A DNA stretch of 64,000 nt from Tetrahymena elliotti 4EA (Eukaryota; Ciliophora; Oligohymenophorea; Hymenostomatida; Tetrahymenidae), in contig JH720353.1 in NCBI GenBank assembly GCA_000231825.2, positions 119,993 to 183,992 on the forward strand. The letters run 5' to 3'. A program made the translations under genes and the position numbers. The first letter of the stretch is position 1. Each line of letters begins with the position of its first letter. The notes below the pieces were generated by a model. The model was not told the DNA's origin, searched no databases, and saw only the letters and a program-made list of their open reading frames with translations. This document shows, piece by piece, positions 13,901-26,196 of this stretch.

Positions 13901-16900
13901 ATATTGTTAGGATTTTGCAGAGTTGTTTATAAGATATTGCTTGATAAAGGGGTTAAAAGAGCCTAATTATTTGTAAGATTAATGTGATTAAAGCTGCTAA
14001 AATTATCAAATTTAATGTCTTAATTTTTATCAAATATATTTGTGCTCTCATTAAAAATTTTGTAATCTAATTCTTATATAAAATCATCATTTTTCAAGTA
14101 TGGTGATTAATTTATTTCTTGTTTCTTATTTTATTGATTATATCCAGATTTTGAAAGATCTTCATCATAAGCAAATATTTCTTTTTAAATATACTCTCTA
14201 TCTGCTTAAGGAGGTAAATTATTATAATCGCCGCTGTCTTATTTAGAATATTTAAGTTCAGATTTCTCCTCACTAACTTCTTATTCTTCAATAATATTAT
14301 CTTTGTCATCTTCCTCCTCAGAAATACTAAATTCTTAAATAAAAAAAAAATTTGAATAAATAATAGAAAATTAAAATTTTTTTGTTTACATTCTTGGCTT
14401 TTTTAAATTAATTACAAATTTTAAAGCTCGATTAATTAATCTATGATTTCTAAATCATTTTAAATATCAAAATTTATTTCCATCAACGTTTTCAACTAAT
14501 TCTTGAAATTTACTAATCCTTCTTTTTATTGTTAGTAATTTGTTACTTTTTTAAATGTATGAAGTTCAACAATATTAAATTGAATCTTTTTATTATTGTT
14601 ATAGTAGAATCTCAGCTTTACAGTGTATATATCATAATATTCAACACTAAAGTTATTGATATAGCTCTTTAAATCAGCAACATCTAACTTATCAAATAAC
14701 TAAAAACGCTTAAAGCCTTTTTAAATTATTTCTGCTTTTGGAAGGAAAGCTATCGTTTGAACTGCTTCATTAACAAAATCAAGTTCAACTTGTTTGACTT
14801 ATTATTTCTCAAAATAGTTTAAGAGAGGAATAACTCTATTTAAATAAATTTTGTAAATTTCATTTTATGAATATAGTTTGCTAAATATTTTGGTAAATAA
14901 AATCTGAGATAGACACTACACTTTGAAATACCCACAAGATAATAGAATATAATTGTATTCATTTTAAACTTTTTGCATAAAAGCTGTTAATCCACAATCT
15001 TCTTAGTTGATGTAGTCAGCTCTAAATTTTATAGAAATCGGTACAGCCCATCCACCTTCGTTTTATGCAATCTAGAGCTTGAAATTATTAATACTTAAAT
15101 TTTCTGGATTTTACAAATAATTTTAAAAGACTTTGTCATGAATTTTTTAAAGGTATTTTGGAATAATTATATTAATATTTTTTTTAATAGACTTAGTGCT
15201 TGAATAACCAAACATATTTTCAAATTTATTTTAAACTTTTTTTATAGTTCCAATTTCATTGACCAAAGTAACGAACACAACACAAGTATCCTTGTTAAAT
15301 ACATTTGCATCCGTTTTCAGATTTTCATAAGAAAAATATCTATTTTTTTTAAACAAGTGTTTTTTCTTTTAACCAAATCCTAAATTATTAGCAAAATTCT
15401 CTAAATAAAACTAAAGCTTCTAACTATTTTAGTTCATTTTATGCAATTTTAAGAATTATTTCAAAAGGGATTCTCTCTGCTTAATCAGTTTTTTAGCTTT
15501 TATCTATAACTCTTACAAGTTTATATGATCTTAAAAGAGCAGCATCAATAAATTTTGCTTCTATTGAAGAGTATCATAATATTTTTCTTCAGCTTGATTT
15601 ACTAACTCATCAAAGTTTATTCCAACCATATAGTTAGTTACATTTATCTTTTCATCATATGATGCTCTATGTTTTTAAATCTCATTTTATTGAAACTTTA
15701 AATCATCAAAATCATTCCAAATAGCTTTATTAATAGTTTTTTTTTTATTAACTAAAGTACTCGAAATATCAATTTATGAAAATTTCTTTGCAGCTTTTTA
15801 AAAAATAAAATTAAATTGAGCTCTTTCTCTGTATGATAAAACCATTGATTTTTTTAGCTTAATCATTTCACTGAAGCAAAGAACTCTGCTTTCAGAAATT
15901 TCAATCAAAAAATTTAAGTAAGAAAAAGCTACCAGATTGGTTATCTTTTTATTTTTAAGGATTCCTTCTTAGAGGCTTTTAACATACATTTATCTCACAT
16001 ACTTATTTATAAATTTTAATCTTAGCTACTTTTCTAACCTCATATCCAAGTACTGCTTTATATCTGATGGCTTTAGAATTAATTATAAAAAAATAATTCT
16101 TTTTATCAAGAAACATTTTAAAAGAAATTTATTGAAAAAGAAAATTTTTTATTTTTTATGAAAAAGAATTAAGGTAATTAAAAAGGGTGAATTTATTTTT
16201 AAAAATTATAAAAGAATTAAATGATTGAAAAGAAAAATTGAACTTTTTGTATATAATGGTTGAATTTATGTAAATACCTCTTTATTACAAAAGCAGTCAG
16301 GAAAATCTTCACAAAAAATACTATGATCTTATGTAATATATTCTAAAACAATAGACTAATAGTTATCACAGTATTCTTTGTATTCTACCTTAAGAACATT
16401 GAGTATAACCCTTAAATAGAAATCTAATTGTGTAGGATTTTTAATTAATTTCTATTTAATTAAAGAATAGCTTGGCAGATCATGCTAATGAAAATCTATT
16501 AGATTTGCTATTTTAAGAGATATGGGTATAAGAAGTATCATAATTAATGTGATTGGTATATCAGAATATAATAATAGAATTATGTAGATTAATATAGTTA
16601 TCAAAAAATGATAAGCAGATAAAATTTAATTAAAATGTCTAATGTTTCTGTTTCCGTAGCTTCGTGCTGAGAAGGAGACTATGATTTAGTAAAGAGATAA
16701 TAATAATGAGAGTAGAAGCATTAATTTTGGATTGCTTATATACCTTAAAGATCCACATACACATGATTCTATGAATAAATTAAGAACCACAACTTTTGTT
16801 GACAATCGATTAGCTAAACTGTCTCTTGATAGAATACTGTAATCTTAGTCATGAATGCAGATGAAAAATCCTGTAACATTTAAATTTTCACATTGGAAAA

Positions 16901-17649
16901 AAATTTAATAAAGTTTAAAAATAAAGAGAAAAAAAGTAAAATAAAAGCACTAAATATTATTTAATGTAATTTTAATAATTTGTATTAAGTAAACAAGAAT
17001 AATACAATTAAATGATAAATTATATTTCGAAATGTTAAGTCAAAAATATTTCATTTAAAGTACATTGCTTTTATTAAATGTTAGAAAGTAAGGATTTCTT
17101 GATAAATTGATACATAGCTTATTAAAAAGACTTAAAAAGAACTAAAAACCGTTTTTTAAATAAAATACCTATCAGAATAGTTGAAACAATCCCATAAAAG
17201 GCAGCTAAATTTTTTTCAAAAGCCTAATCAATGCTAAAGTATAATAGAGGTATGTATAGGACATAGTTAAATATCTGAAAAACTAAACCTAAATAATTTC
17301 TACTTAAACTAGAAGTTATCTTTAGCAATCCATATTAGCTAAATAAAAAATCATTTATTAGGGTAAGGAAGACTAAACTTGTAATCCCTATGCCAATATA
17401 CAGTATAACCTCTGAATAAGGCCTATCAAAAAATATTGAATAATCTCCAATTGAATTGAAATTATTATCATAATCAGCTAGCTTATTCATCATATTTTCA
17501 GATAGCATAAGTTGAATGTGATAAAAAAACCTAATAAAAAGTAATATATATCCTAATAGTTTAGGCCTTGAATTCTATTTTATAAGAGATATAATATTCT
17601 GCTAATAATACTCCCATATCCTATGCCTAAGAGTTAATAAAAACTTCAT
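10904..17649 (-). CDS. Large multi-pass membrane protein with TmcB-like PAS domain, tandem copy B
   Basis: ATG at 17649, TGA at 10906-10904, about 2,000 aa. It is colinear with copy A: an N-terminal membrane domain (RPKLLGYILLFIRFFYHIQL), the shared IHDQDYSILSRDSLANRL segment, the PAS-like block at about 15330-15000 (MFGYSSTKSIKKNINIIIPK, GGWAVPISIKF), a disordered Ser/Asn/Glu region (about 14340-13000) and C-terminal helices ending ETVLDNPYIISYLNKQES. Clear introns: 16071-16277 (phase 0, the same place as the 503-bp intron of copy A) and a 57-bp intron near 14396-14340. The first intron starts at 17168 if its position is conserved, but no acceptor gives both the right phase and the conserved start of exon 2, so that boundary is open. 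The family assignment is from general knowledge; the function is inferred only as membrane signalling. Confidence 0.82.
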
Positions 17650-19012
17650 TTTGTTTTATAAATATTAAAAGTTGTTTGTTGATTGACTTTTCTTTTGCTA
17701 ATTATACTTAGTATTTACAATATTATCTTTCTTAATTATTATTTGTTAAAAGGAAGTTGAATTTTACTTGATTAATCAAATAATTATTAATTACTTAAAT
17801 GTTGTTAATAAATAATATATCAAATAATATCAAAAAATCATATTTGACATTATCATCAAATACTTACAGATTTTTTTATCATAATTTAACGATCGCATTT
17901 TAAAATTGTAAGAAAACTTTTTGTCATCCTTAATTTATATTCATGAATAGATATAGAATAAAAATATTACAAAAATAACTATCACTAAAATACCAAGCAT
18001 TTTTTAATCAATTAATACAATTTTAAATGAATCATCTTACAATAAATTAATCTTTTCAGTGCCAAGAAAAAATTCTTTATTTTTTTCAAAGTTTTTTAGT
18101 TATTTTATATTGTTTTGTATCAAATTAAATAAAAAAATATTTAACATACAATAATTAAGAAACCATAAAGCTATTTTTATATTTTTCTCTCTCAAAATTC
18201 AAATAAATTATTAACTTCTGTTTTTAGCGATTTAAAGTTTTTATCAAGAAACTTGTGAATTTTTGAGAAACTTCAAATTTATATTTTTATTAATTAAATT
18301 AACGCATAATTTTTAAAAAATAATATTAATTTCAAGAGAAAAATAATTAGGCTTAGCTTTTGAAGTAATCAAATATAATATGATCACAAAATTTAAATTG
18401 ATGATTAAGTGTTTTTACTTAAGTCAAATTTATGATAAAGTTTCTTAAAACTATTTATTTTTATATTTTTGTTTTTATTTATATAAATCCTATCTAAAAA
18501 GTTTTACTTTCATTTGAATAATTTATTAAATATGTGTTTATTTAAATTCAATACAATTTATCTAAGAATCAAAGTTTGTATAAAATTAATAAATTAAAGT
18601 ATTTATCTTCACATAAAAACTATTTTTTTATCTCAATCATATTTTCCATTTTAAATTTTTATCATTTCTTTTATTTTATTAAAAATAGAAAATTAGATTT
18701 ATTTTGAATTATAGAAGGTTTTTTTATTTGTATGATTTACTTTATTTGGGTGATGAATTCAGGTGCTAGATAATGTAAGTTTTTTTTTGAGAAAATTAAA
18801 AATTAATAAAAACATTTACTTCATTATGAAAATTTACAAATTTGCTTGAAATTTGTGAAATTTAATAAGATTAAACAATTTATGGACAAAATTTAATACA
18901 TAAAAATACAATCTAATATTTTAACAAAAATAGTGTATTCAGCACAATAAATAAAGGTTAGAGTGAAATGAAAGATAAAATTAAGAAGAGTTTGTGATTT
19001 AGGTAAGACATA
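17650..19012. other. AT-rich intergenic region
   Basis: Upstream of copy B and of the small ORF at 19013. No exon, tRNA or repeat family is recognisable. Confidence 0.45.
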
Positions 19013-19294
19013 ATGGAAGGATTTTCTAATATAGCTTCTGTTGATAAGGAATTTAGTACTATTTTAGTTTGTATTTTTTATTCTGTTTTTGTAGTTATTT
19101 TGAACTCATTTTTAAGAAAAGAAACACAAAAGTGGTTTTATTGTTTTATTTTTTCTTATTTTCTAACTTTTAAGGTTTTTGTGCTAATTTATCTAATATC
19201 CCTAACAAAATATTTAAAGCTAAACTCATTTCAATACCGAATATGCTAGCTTCTACTGATATTTTAGTGGCTGTTAATAATATTAGGTTTTTGA
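19013..19294 (+). CDS. Small hydrophobic ORF, possible 3-helix membrane protein
   Basis: 93 codons from ATG to TGA (19292-19294), with two in-frame TAG codons (19247 and 19265) read as Gln. The product has hydrophobic stretches such as STILVCIFYSVFVVILNSF, WFYCFIFSYFLTFKVFVLIY and LLLIFQWLLIILGF, separated by short charged loops (LRKETQK). There is no recognisable family. It may instead be the first exon of a longer gene: a donor at 19287 (g|gttttt) can be joined in phase to an acceptor at about 19364, and the next frame stays open for roughly 270 bases, but that would overlap the end of the opposite-strand gene. AT-rich DNA read with a single stop codon gives open frames of this size by chance fairly often. 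Confidence 0.35.
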
Positions 19295-19606
19295 ATGTCT
19301 TCATTAAAGTTACTTTTTGATTAAAAAGTTTCTGATGATCAATTGAAATAAAAAATAGATCTTTATTTTAAAAGCAATTAGTATAATATTTATACCTTTT
19401 GTTTAATTTAAAGAAATATAGATTAGGAAAGTAATGAATCAATTTTTGTTCAAATGAATATTTTATTGATGCAGAAATAATATTAGGAATATTTAATTAT
19501 CTAGAAATAATGTAATTTTTTTAAAACAAATAAAAAATATTAATAGAAAATTAATTTTACTCTCTTAATAGAAACAACACATATAATTTAATTTATATAA
19601 AGAAAC
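19295..19606. other. Short spacer, possible second exon of the 19013 ORF
   Basis: One plus-strand frame lacks TGA from about 19364 onward and could be an exon. Otherwise this is the 3' UTR zone of the minus-strand coiled-coil gene. Confidence 0.3.
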
Positions 19607-22544
19607 TCACAAAGTAATTTTACTCTTTTCATATGATTCATCTTAAATAATTATTTCATTAAGTTACTTTTTGTTTTAAATTTATCTTTGTTAAATATTA
19701 TAATTTTATTATTGATAGTTGGTGTTGTTTTCAGGTGTAAAACTCTGAATATCATCAGATCCGTATCCATGATAAAATTCATCCTAAGAGTCAATTTAGT
19801 AATCAGCATTTTATTTTATTTCATCTTAGCTATAATCCTATAAATTTTCTTTCTAGGTGCTATTTTTTTATAACTTTTTTATCATTTTGCTTTTGTGTTC
19901 ATCTTTTAAACTATTTATTTTCATTTTGTTTTAGGAGTTTTCTTGTTAGTCAACAAATGAAGTACACTTTTAAAATTAATTGTTTGATTTATTGGTTTTT
20001 AGATTAATTACATGAAAAGGATTATTTTCGTTTGATTGTTCTTAACTCATGAACACATTTTGGTTATCTTAAATTTATGAATCTTTAAGTTAATAATTTT
20101 CAAATTAAATGTTCTAATTTTCTTACAATATCCTAATCTATTCATCAAAATCTTAGTTTTATTATAATTTATTTTATGAGCGATTTCTCTTAAGGAGTTA
20201 TCTTAAATCTAATATAGTTTATTCAGATATTTATGCTTATAATAGTAACTATTACTTTTCTTACAGTATTACTTTATTTTAAATAAAAAAATAAACATTT
20301 TTTTGAATAAAAATAACCAAATTACTTTTGCATTTATTTTGATAAATCTAAATATCCTGCTGACAATTAATAAGTTGGCTTTTTAGCTATTGAATTTGTT
20401 TCTCATATGATTACTTTTGTGAAGAGGCACTTTCTTAACTTTCTTTATTTATTTAAAAATTAAATTAACTAAAATTTCTCAGATATTTTATTTAATTTTT
20501 GAATTTTACACATTCATTTTTAAATTCATTTATTTTAATAATATGAATTGTTTATTTAAATTTAGAAATATCTATTTAATAAATTAATAAAAATAAACAC
20601 CTTTTCTATTAATTTAAATCTCATCTAACTTTTATTTTAAATCTTTAACTTCTTTCTCAAGATCTTCTTTTTATATTGCCAAATCTGTTATTTATTAATT
20701 AAACTTTAAAATTTATTAGTTACAAATATAAAATTATTCACCTGTAAACTCACTATCTTTTTGTTTTATCATATTCAAAGTTTAAGAACATTCAATATCT
20801 ATTGATTAAACAGTATTATCTAGACCATAAGTTGTCTTTTTAAGAGGGGATTTAGAATAACTATTTCTGATAGATTCAAATACAACTTTATATTTTTAGG
20901 CAGTGGGTGATTTGAAAGATTTTGGATTTGGTGAAAAGCTAGATACTTACTAAAATTCACTAACTTAAGTAGTAAAAGAATTTCTTAAATTTCTAGGCTA
21001 AGAAAGCTGCGCTGCAGTTTTTTAGTTGGATAAATTGACAATTGGAGAGATGCTATTTATTTTTTCTACATAAGAGCTTATCTTTTGTTTTAAAACTATT
21101 AAAAAATGTTACCATATTTATTTTTAGTATGCAATTAAAAAAAGATATACAACCAAAATCATTTTTAAATTAATTATTTGATTTCTTTAAAGACTATCTT
21201 AAAATTAAGCTAATCTTTATGGATAAAATATGTATTTATTTATATACATATTATTCAGCTTTTTGGTATTTTAAATTTTTTATAAAAATAATAGATTACG
21301 TTTATTTTCTTCAATAACTTTCTTTGCTAAATCATTCAACTAATTGTTGTTTTCCATAAGCTTTAGTATCATTTCTTTAGAGTTTTCTATTAATTGTGGA
21401 TCTATTTCTTAACCCTCAGACATCTATTAATCTTGGTATTAACTTAAAAGTTGTATAAATTTAATAATAAAATATACTTCTTTAAGGAGATAAATTAGAT
21501 TTTTTAGGAGACATTGCATAATCTACTTTTAATATGGTTTCAGGAACTGCTAAACCATTTTGGTTCAAGTAATTTTTTAAGTTTAAATACATATTTTCTA
21601 TCTGTTTATTAGTGAACATTATTAAATTAGATAGAGATAAAGAACATTTTGTATCATATTATTTTTTTTAAGTCTTAAAAAGTTTGATTTTAAAAAGATA
21701 ATATTATTTTATATTACTGATTTTTTTTGCTATTTGCATGCATTTAGCTCTGATTGTACTTGTTACAGTTTTGATTCTAACGATTAATCATCAAGTTTGT
21801 ATCTAAATTTACTTGCTAAGGTCTAATCTTTTTATATATTAAGATACTTAAAACAAAAAGCTTTACAAGAATATTAATTCTATTACCTGCTATTTCCTTA
21901 AAATTTACTTAAAACTTTTCGTAGTCTAAGTTTGAAAAAATTTTATCAGCTATAAAATTGCAAATTTCAATTTGATCTTTCAGTTTATCAGTATAAATTT
22001 CTAATTTATCTATATACTAACGCCTCTTCTCAATATCTTCTTGATTCTATAAAAAAGAATTGTTGTTTTTAACGTTAACTAAAATTGTCTCTTATTCCTT
22101 GAGTATTTTTTAGAAGTTTGACTCAGATTTATCCTTATTTAAACTTTCAATCATAAATTATATTTTGTTCTTCATATTGCTTGGTAGGTCACACCAATAA
22201 GAAACAGTTTTTTCAAAATTGCTTATATTTTAGCTAATCTTAGAATATTTACTTGCAATAAATACAAAACCTTTGGCGATATTAGACATTTTTGATTTAA
22301 GCGAGTCAATATTTAAAACATCAAGATGTATTTTTTCTTCCTAACCTTCAATTTATTTGAGTATCTGTTAAAGAGATTAGTTAAGATTGGTCACTTCATT
22401 TTATGAAACTTCCTAGTTATCAATTTAGCAGCTATTGCATAATGGCTCTAGGTAGCCTTATTCTTTAACTAATTTAACTAATTATGTTTGATTTAAAATA
22501 TCTTTTTACAATCTGCTATTCTGTTGTTATTAATAGCTATTCAT
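19607..22544 (-). CDS. Coiled-coil protein with Ser/Pro-rich central region
   Basis: ATG at 22544 (MNSYQQQQNSRLQKDILNQT), TGA at 19609-19607. It has several exons. The N-terminal exon has one CxxC pair (EPLCNSCQ) and then long heptad-like stretches rich in K, E, Q, N and L (EDIEKRRQYIDKLEIYTDKL). After introns near 21890, 21480, 21300-21080 and 20730, a segment carries SP/TP sites (NSISPIVNLSN, SSFSPNPKSFKSPTAQ, SYSKSPLKKTTYG). Coiled-coil resumes with QKEDLEKEVKDLKQKLDEI and continues to the C-terminus. There is no enzyme domain. The SP/TP sites could be phosphorylated by proline-directed kinases (inference). An internal ATG at 21619 sits in the same open frame, so two genes cannot be excluded, but the uninterrupted frame favours one. 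It is divergent from the syntaxin gene. Confidence 0.65.
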
Positions 22545-23274
22545 TTGCCAAAAAATAATCAAAATTTAGAAATTAAATTATCACAAATATTTTTTTTTTG
22601 AGATATCGTTAAATTTTATTAGATTTAATCTACTCCAGTGAGTCAATTATACATTTCTCAAAAATCTAATTCAATTTCATTTTTATTAATTATTTCAATA
22701 AAAATAAATTTTTTGTTAAATAAAATAAATTTTTTATTTTATAAAAATAACTTACATAAAACTTTAAACATTTTTTACAAATTTTTTTGTTTTATAACTT
22801 AAACTTAATTATTGAGTGCTTTTGTTTTAGATTGCTAATTCAAATCCTTTTTAAAGAGAAAAGAAAAGAAATATTTTAACAAAGAAAATAATTTTGTTGA
22901 ATAAAAAATTCAGTGATTTTTAAAAAGAGATGTGTTGGTATTTAGTTGCATAATGTGTTATTAAATTTAAGAATATTTTAATCTATATTATTGAGGTAGT
23001 AAGTTAATCTATATTTGTCTCTTTCATAAGAAATCTATTAGCAATTTTCGAATAATTTATGATATTTGATAATTTAAAAGTAATAAATGAATGTAAATTT
23101 AGAGTTATTTTTAATACCACTTGAAAATTAAATAAATCTTGCCAAAGATAGTTGGTTAATAAACAAAAATAATCTAATTATTTTTAGTAATTTAGCTACT
23201 GAAAAACTTATTGAAACAATAAATTTTTAGCATCAAAATAAATTTTAAGCAACTTAGCTCATTTCTATTATAAA
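22545..23274. other. Divergent promoter region (coiled-coil gene / syntaxin)
   Basis: 730 bases between two start codons on opposite strands, so it must hold both promoters. It is AT-rich with poly-A and poly-T runs, and no defined element can be named. Confidence 0.45.
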
Positions 23275-24622
23275 ATGAATGATAGACTCAAAGAATTGAA
23301 AAATGTAAATATCTTCATAGCTTATTATTCTTCTAGACTTACATTCTTTTCATAAGCTTGTTATTCTTTTCAAATCAAGTATTAAGCAATTTATATTTAT
23401 AGTTTAAGTAACATGAAGGAGGCCAAGTTAATACTAATCAAAGTAAAATCTTGAAATAAAGTGTTGATTTAGAGAGTTAATTGAGTGATTAATCGATGAA
23501 TCTTGTTCCCAAATATTTTTAGAATGACATATAAAATGCAAGAAACTTGATTGAAAAAATAAAAGCAAATACCATTTAATTAGATGAGCTTAAAGATGAA
23601 TATTCACAAGCAACCAGATCTGCTAAAGAGAAAGGTAATTATATATAATAAATATTGATATTTATTAGATTTTTTAATATGGAGCATATTTTTTGATAAT
23701 AATTAAGTTTATTTGGTATTTATTGATAACATATTATACTTAAATTAGAAATTAGCGAATTGATTGACATGAATTTAACTGATAATACAAAGTATGTAAA
23801 TTAACTGAAAGGCATCTTAGATAGAATCGGATTAGATGTCTAGCAAGCAAAAGAAGATAAAGATGTAACAAATATATACATATTTGGTTTATTTTTTTAA
23901 TGTTTTGTGAAATAAAAAATAGAGATAAGGCGATGCATAAAAGAAATAAAACCTATATAATTAAATTGTTTAAGCTTCTTAACAAGCTTTGCTAGAATCA
24001 TAAAAATCTTAAGATGCTGCAAAGATAGCTTTGAAAAATAAAACATCAAGATAAATTAGATTAATTTCTCCAGAAATGACTGAAGATTAAATTGAAGAAA
24101 TTGCTGAAGATCCTTAAGTAAGAAGTATTTTAACTATAAATAGAATATTAATTATATTTATATCAAATATAGAGAGCCTAATAAATATTTGAGTAAAAAA
24201 TGTTTAACACATCCAGTATTCAATTTTAAAATGCAGTTTCTGATGTATAAGATAAATATAAAGATATTCTTAAATTGCAGAAAGTATTTAAATTTATTTC
24301 TTTTCCTAAAATCAATGATATGTTTTTATAAAGAGTATTATGTAACTCCATTAAATGATGTAAGATCTAGCTATGTTAGTTGCTCATTAAGGAGAAATAA
24401 TTGATAATATAGAAATTTTAGTAGAATAAACAGTAAAGAATGTAGGAAAAGCTAATAAAAATCTTACTAAAGCTAAAGAACATCACTAATCTGCTAAAAA
24501 AGTAATCTTTAAAAACAAATAATAAATTAAAATTAAAATATTTTTTTATTCAGAAAATGTGCGCTTTATTGGTTATAGTTGCTGTAGTTTTAGCTATCGT
24601 ATTAGGTACTACTTTAAAATGA
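23275..24622 (+). CDS. Syntaxin (Qa-SNARE)
   Basis: Seven exons (23275-23304, 23403-23634, 23749-23864, 23923-24117, 24173-24283, 24334-24501, 24554-24622), all joins in phase, giving 306 a.a. The N-terminal part is helical, as expected for an Habc domain. The SNARE motif lies at about residues 230-284 and contains LHQMMQDLAMLVAHQGEIID. Gln247 just before GE is the zero-layer glutamine that defines Q-SNAREs. A tail anchor (CALLVIVAVVLAIVLGTTLK) follows after a basic KKK and ends the protein. It acts in membrane fusion, on the plasma membrane or an endomembrane; the exact compartment cannot be told. Exons of 30-232 bases with introns of about 50-115 bases are typical of ciliate genes. Confidence 0.93.
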
Positions 24623-24788
24623 ATAATTTATAAAAAGCGTTAAACAATTTATATATAAATAAAATATAAAAAATAATAAAGTTAAACCTATTTATCAAGT
24701 ATTTATTATAATATATTTTCTATAAAAACTGGTATTTATTCAAATTGCTCTAATCTTATTTTTATTATTCTTTCTTTTTTCATTTATT

Positions 24789-24799
24789 AAAAAAAAAAA
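24789..24799 (-). terminator. Pol III T-run terminator of tRNA-Tyr
   Basis: Eleven consecutive T on the minus strand directly after the discriminator base of the tRNA at 24800-24883, the expected RNA polymerase III stop signal. Confidence 0.8.
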
Positions 24800-24883
24800 T
24801 CCGAACTCCCGGGTTCGAACCGGGGACCACCGGATGACTACAAACTTTACAGTCCGATGCTCTTCCAACTGAGCTAAGTTCGG
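24800..24883 (-). tRNA. tRNA-Tyr (GTA) with an 11-nt intron
   Basis: 84 nt. Acceptor CCGAACT pairs with AGTTCGG, with the C1-G72 pair typical of eukaryotic tRNA-Tyr. The D arm is GCTC...GAGC, the anticodon stem TCGGA/TCCGG, and the T arm CCCGG-TTCGAAC-CCGGG. The anticodon loop is 18 nt (CTGTAAAGTTTGTAGTCA) and contains GTA, so an 11-nt intron sits just 3' of the anticodon, the standard position. The A box (TAGCTCAGTTGG) and B box (GGTTCGAACCC) are intact. It is identical to the copy at 25606-25689. Confidence 0.96.
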
Positions 24884-24885
24884 TT

Positions 24886-25602
24886 NNNNNNNNNNNNNNN
24901 NNNNNNNNNNNNNNNNNNNNNNNNNNNNNNNNNNNNNNNNNNNNNNNNNNNNNNNNNNNNNNNNNNNNNNNNNNNNNNNNNNNNNNNNNNNNNNNNNNNN
25001 NNNNNNNNNNNNNNNNNNNNNNNNNNNNNNNNNNNNNNNNNNNNNNNNNNNNNNNNNNNNNNNNNNNNNNNNNNNNNNNNNNNNNNNNNNNNNNNNNNNN
25101 NNNNNNNNNNNNNNNNNNNNNNNNNNNNNNNNNNNNNNNNNNNNNNNNNNNNNNNNNNNNNNNNNNNNNNNNNNNNNNNNNNNNNNNNNNNNNNNNNNNN
25201 NNNNNNNNNNNNNNNNNNNNNNNNNNNNNNNNNNNNNNNNNNNNNNNNNNNNNNNNNNNNNNNNNNNNNNNNNNNNNNNNNNNNNNNNNNNNNNNNNNNN
25301 NNNNNNNNNNNNNNNNNNNNNNNNNNNNNNNNNNNNNNNNNNNNNNNNNNNNNNNNNNNNNNNNNNNNNNNNNNNNNNNNNNNNNNNNNNNNNNNNNNNN
25401 NNNNNNNNNNNNNNNNNNNNNNNNNNNNNNNNNNNNNNNNNNNNNNNNNNNNNNNNNNNNNNNNNNNNNNNNNNNNNNNNNNNNNNNNNNNNNNNNNNNN
25501 NNNNNNNNNNNNNNNNNNNNNNNNNNNNNNNNNNNNNNNNNNNNNNNNNNNNNNNNNNNNNNNNNNNNNNNNNNNNNNNNNNNNNNNNNNNNNNNNNNNN
25601 NN
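24886..25602. other. Assembly gap (717 N)
   Basis: Unknown bases. Long open frames that appear to cross it are artefacts of translating N. Its borders are two identical tRNA-Tyr genes, which suggests a collapsed or unresolved tRNA repeat. Confidence 0.98.
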
Positions 25603-25605
25603 AAA

Positions 25606-25689
25606 TCCGAACTCCCGGGTTCGAACCGGGGACCACCGGATGACTACAAACTTTACAGTCCGATGCTCTTCCAACTGAGCTAAGTTCGG
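25606..25689 (-). tRNA. tRNA-Tyr (GTA) with an 11-nt intron, second copy
   Basis: Base-for-base the same 84 nt as the tRNA at 24800-24883, including the intron. Its 3' T-run is cut by the N gap after three T. The 5' flank (tcaccgaa on the minus strand) is unique sequence. Confidence 0.96.
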
Positions 25690-26196
25690 TTCGGTGAAAA
25701 TTGTATGTTTAATTGGAATATTTTATCAATATAAAAGTCCTAATAAAATAACACCAACATTTGAAAGACAAGATCAAATAATTACAAATAAAAAAATGCT
25801 TAAATATTTGATCAAGAAATTTTACAAAAAATTTAATTTCCAAAGTAGAAACATTTTTTAAAAGAGAAAAAGATTGGTTGAGACATTTAGAAAATAAAAA
25901 ATGATTGTGACAATATTATTAAATATATTCTAAGATTCTTTCATAAGTCTATTACTAGTTTTTAAATTGTATTTGTTTATCAATTTATCATATAATTATA
26001 TAGTCACAATGATTTATTAACTTCTTGGTTATATGTAATTATATATAAACATTATATTTTAATTATTTTACTGAAAATTTTAAAAAATCAATTACAAAAA
26101 AAGCTCATACCATGTAATCGTAAGACTAAAATAGCAAATAAGTGTTAGATATTAAGAGCATTGAATAGTAAATTATTTTTAGGGGATAATTGTTAC
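25690..26196. other. AT-rich spacer upstream of the LRR gene
   Basis: No convincing exon. An ATG at 26109 opens a different frame that stays open to about 26390 and is a possible alternative 5' exon of the LRR gene. Confidence 0.4.

Noticed and set aside
24740..25674. Two long minus-strand open frames across 24740-25636 and 24874-25674
   Set aside because: They are open only because the 717 N bases translate as X; the readable parts are the tRNA-Tyr genes.
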